The position numbers and the translations under genes are program-made. Below are positions 6,454 to 7,511 of a stretch of 7,511 nt of DNA, in pieces. Under the pieces are notes generated by a model that had not been told where the DNA came from, did not search any database, and worked only from the letters and a program-made list of their open reading frames with translations. The stretch's first letter is position 1; every line of letters starts with the position of its first letter. The DNA is taken from contig JABUUJ010000029.1 in the NCBI GenBank assembly GCA_021443235.1, positions 7,313 to 14,823 on the forward strand. Direction: 5' to 3'. This stretch comes from Muribaculaceae bacterium. GTDB taxonomy: Bacteria > Bacteroidota > Bacteroidia > Bacteroidales > Muribaculaceae.

Positions 6454-6500
6454 TAAATTTTTTGGGGGTGGGGGAGCAGTGTCTTTGACAAAATTTTGAT

Positions 6501-6508
6501 TAACTTTG
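6501..6508 (+). promoter_or_regulatory. Bacteroidota -7 box (TAACTTTG) of the MFS gene
   Basis: TAACTTTG matches the TAnnTTTG consensus exactly, 45 bases before the MFS ATG. TTTG occurs at 6484-6487 and 6495-6498, but neither is at the usual distance of about 19 bases, so the -33 element is unclear. The 12-base core TTAACTTTGTGG (6500-6511) is identical to the udk promoter core. Confidence 0.58.
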
Positions 6509-6519
6509 TGGGTGCGTTT

Positions 6520-6540
6520 GTGGCGACATGGTGTCGCCGC
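6520..6540 (+). promoter_or_regulatory. Hairpin in the MFS 5' leader
   Basis: GTGGCGACA (6520-6528) pairs with TGTCGCCGC (6532-6540) around the loop TGG: eight Watson-Crick pairs and one G-U. It lies just downstream of the predicted transcription start and 13 bases before the ATG. It could be an operator, an RNA-stabilising leader hairpin or the relic of a repeat; no T-run follows, so it is not a terminator. Confidence 0.6.
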
Positions 6541-6553
6541 TCCACAATGATAC

Positions 6554-7181
6554 ATGAAAACCATTGAGACACAACATAATGAGAAGATAATAACACCAGG
6601 CTTTTGCTGCATCGCAATTGCCAACTTCCTCATGTTCCTCTCGTTCTACGCCCTCATGCCCGTGCTGCCCTACTACCTGCGCGAAATGGCGCATGACGAC
6701 TACCTATATCACCCTGCTCGCCGATGAGTACGGCCTGCGTGCCGGCGCAGGTGTGTTCTACACCACAATGGCCATAGGACTGGGATGCTCGCGCGTGATG
6801 GGCGGCAGGTGGATCGACCGAGGCGACATCACAGTCATCATCATGCTCTCGTTCTCGCTCGTCTTTTGCGCCTACACGCTGCTCACGCTCGTACACGGCA
6901 TCGTCGCCTTCCTCATCACCGCGTTGCTCATCGGACTCTCGTTTGGCGTGGTGCATCCGGCTTTCAACACTCTCTTTGTGCGCATGGCTACGCCGCAAAT
7001 GCGTGGCGCCGCAACTTCCACCTATCTCACCGCATTCGACATGGGCATCGGTGCCGGAATACTCCTCGGAGGCTTCATCGCCTCGGCAACAGGAACCTAC
7101 CACGCCTCCTTTGTCGCAGGCGCCATCTCGGTCGCCATCGCCGTCACAACCTTCTACCTCTGGAAAAAACTTAGACATTGA
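6554..7181 (+). pseudogene. MFS transporter, broken by an internal deletion and frame change
   Basis: The gene resembles a Bacteroidota major facilitator superfamily drug/sugar efflux-type permease. From ATG 6554 one frame gives 57 residues, including a normal first transmembrane segment (IANFLMFLSFYALMPVLPYYL), and stops at 6725-6727. From about 6693 the next frame gives TTYITLLADEYGLRAGAGVFYTT, then GLGCSRVMGGRWIDRG, GLSFGVVHPAFNTLF, and a TPQMRGAATSTYLTAFDMGIGAGILLGG block, which is the typical C-terminal half (end of helix 7 through helix 12) and runs to the stop at 7179-7181. Full-length relatives have about 390-400 residues; about 190 (helices 2 to most of 7) are missing, so this is more than a single-base frameshift. 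The C-terminal half is otherwise undamaged, suggesting a recent event or an assembly join. An inner ATG at 6693 could give a 162-residue fragment, probably not a working transporter. Its own promoter lies at 6501-6508. Confidence 0.82.
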
Positions 7182-7208
7182 CTTTGACCTTGACAGGCCA
7201 ATGTCTAA
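7171..7208 (-). terminator. Inverted repeat, probable terminator of the feoB locus
   Basis: TTAGACATTG (7171-7180) and CAATGTCTAA (7199-7208) are perfect 10-bp complements around an 18-base loop. In the minus direction the stem is followed by one G and six T (A-run at 7164-7169), the layout of an intrinsic terminator for the small Cys-rich gene 15 bases upstream. In the plus direction the stem is followed by only A and G, so it would not serve the MFS gene in the same way. The left arm contains the MFS stop codon. The stem is AT-rich, so it is moderate in strength. Confidence 0.6.
7177..7194 (+). repeat. Hexamer tandem repeat (NTTGAC)3, copy 2
   Basis: The units are ATTGAC, TTTGAC and CTTGAC. 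The MFS stop codon TGA (7179-7181) lies in the first unit, and the array fills much of the terminator loop. The related array is at 2635-2652. Confidence 0.75.
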
Positions 7209-7223
7209 AAAGCGGCTTGCAGG

Positions 7224-7349
7224 TCAGCAGCAGCCGTCGTGCCCTTTGCACCCCTTGCAACGCTTGTCGCGTGGCTTCTTAGTGAGGCGCATCAGCACCC
7301 ACACCAGCGCAATCGCCACAATAACAAGAGTAATAATAGTCTGAATCAT
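7224..7349 (-). CDS. FeoB-associated Cys-rich membrane protein
   Basis: This 41-residue protein reads MIQTIITLVIVAIALVWVLM (one transmembrane helix, residues about 4-20), then a basic patch RLTKKPRDKR, then a cysteine tail CKGCKGHDGCC (31-41). Helix plus basic stretch plus a CxGCxG-type tail is the pattern of the small FeoB-associated Cys-rich membrane proteins, which accompany the ferrous-iron transporter FeoB; their role is not well defined, but metal handling near the FeoB pore is suspected. The gene starts 45 bases after the feoB stop on the same strand, which strongly supports the call and co-transcription. The tail is short, with four cysteines, two of them the final residues. The start is the only ATG before the helix. 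Confidence 0.88.
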   Translation of the reverse strand: MIQTIITLVIVAIALVWVLMRLTKKPRDKRCKGCKGHDGCC

Positions 7350-7392
7350 AACAATTTATCCTAAAAACACTTAAATCAACCTCGTCGGTGCC

Positions 7393-7413
7393 AATTATGA
7401 ATTAAGAATTAAA
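7393..7413. repeat. Heptamer tandem repeat (AATTAWG)3 at the feoB stop
   Basis: The units are AATTATG, AATTAAG and AATTAAA. The feoB stop (TTA at 7395-7397, read as TAA) lies in the first unit and the other two encode the last residues of FeoB. It is a different sequence from the heptamer at the lactonase gene but has the same period and position. Confidence 0.8.
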
Positions 7414-7511
7414 CACCCTCCTTGATAAAACACCAAGGACACAAGCCACGCCACCACGGTGGTGTAGGCCACCGAAAACAGCATCCACCCGGTGCCTGCC
7501 TCGCGCCTGAT
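7395..7511 (-). CDS. feoB: Ferrous iron transporter FeoB, C-terminal end (partial)
   Basis: Only the last 38 codons are in the window; the gene continues beyond the right edge. The peptide reads IRREAGTGWMLFSVAY, then TTVVAWLVSLVFYQGG, then CLILNS. The RREAGTGWMLF...AYTTVVAWLVSLVFYQGG string matches the last cytoplasmic turn and final transmembrane helix of Bacteroidota FeoB, a GTP-driven Fe2+ transporter of the inner membrane. The Cys-rich small protein follows at once, as usual for feoB loci. The last residues (LILNS) are encoded by an AT-rich heptamer repeat, unlike the GC-rich codons before it, which suggests that the original C-terminus was replaced or extended by repeat DNA. The identification rests on a short segment plus context. 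Confidence 0.82.
   Translation of the reverse strand: MRREAGTGWMLFSVAYTTVVAWLVSLVFYQGGCLILNS

Larger units (their letters stand above)
6128..6553. other. Repeat-rich intergenic region between divergent genes
   Basis: These 426 bases hold no gene I can support; the open frames that cross it are short, low-complexity and lack family features. It contains the start signals of the minus-strand lipoprotein operon (left) and of the plus-strand MFS gene (right), a degenerate 12-mer repeat (6199-6234), several copies of a run of A or T flanked by C or G, a 9-mer duplication (ATCTGTGAG at 6385-6402), two copies of a CCCATGAGATAATAA element, and nested inverted repeats. The base composition is much more AT-rich than the flanking genes. 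Confidence 0.75.

Noticed and set aside
6336..6475. CRISPR array suggested by repeated CCCATGAGATAATAA units
   Set aside because: Only two close copies, no regular spacers and no cas genes; the units belong to a dispersed repeat.
6327..6694. Minus-strand open frames of 64-96 codons in the gap before the MFS gene
   Set aside because: They are made of the repeats and the antisense of MFS helix 1; no conserved features or start signals.
6618..7181. A short but complete MFS-like protein in one frame
   Set aside because: The first 25 codons of this frame translate the helix-1 DNA out of frame, giving a Ser/Cys/Pro string; the real helix 1 is in the frame from 6554.

Overview
The window looks like chromosomal DNA from a GC-rich member of the Bacteroidales; Muribaculaceae-like is my guess from composition only. 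The signs are lipoproteins with Bacteroidota-type signal peptides (one with a BACON domain), a Bacteroidota LptB, a FeoB/Cys-rich small protein pair, and -7 promoter boxes of the Bacteroidota type (TAnnTTTG, here TAACTTTG). The genes are tightly coded in GC-rich codons. The gaps are AT-rich and full of short tandem and dispersed repeats.

Layout. Positions 21-2553 hold a three-gene minus-strand operon read from right to left: udk (uridine kinase), lptB (LPS-export ATPase) and a YbhE-type lactonase/6-phosphogluconolactonase. The genes are linked by an ATGA stop/start overlap and by a 2-base gap with a strong Shine-Dalgarno sequence. Positions 2554-2829 are an intergenic patch with the udk promoter, a 9-mer and a 6-mer tandem repeat, one copy of a 31-bp dispersed repeat and a small terminator. 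Positions 2830-6127 hold a second minus-strand operon of two unrecognised lipoproteins: a 759-residue BACON-domain protein, then a 322-residue cysteine-rich protein. Positions 6128-6553 are a long repeat-rich gap with divergent promoters. Positions 6554-7181 (plus strand) hold a broken MFS transporter: transmembrane segment 1 is joined out of frame to the C-terminal half, with roughly half of the protein missing. Converging on it from the right edge (minus strand) are the last 38 codons of feoB and a complete 41-residue FeoB-associated Cys-rich membrane protein. Their likely terminator hairpin uses the last bases of the MFS gene.

How the genes relate: the first operon combines pyrimidine salvage, outer-membrane LPS transport and a sugar-acid lactonase, apparently coupled housekeeping genes with no common pathway. 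The two lipoproteins probably act together at the cell envelope, function unknown, and are the best candidates here for something undescribed. The FeoB pair is a ferrous-iron uptake locus. The other striking theme is that three different short tandem repeats (two heptamers, one hexamer) each contain the stop codon of a gene, and that the udk and MFS promoters share a common layout.
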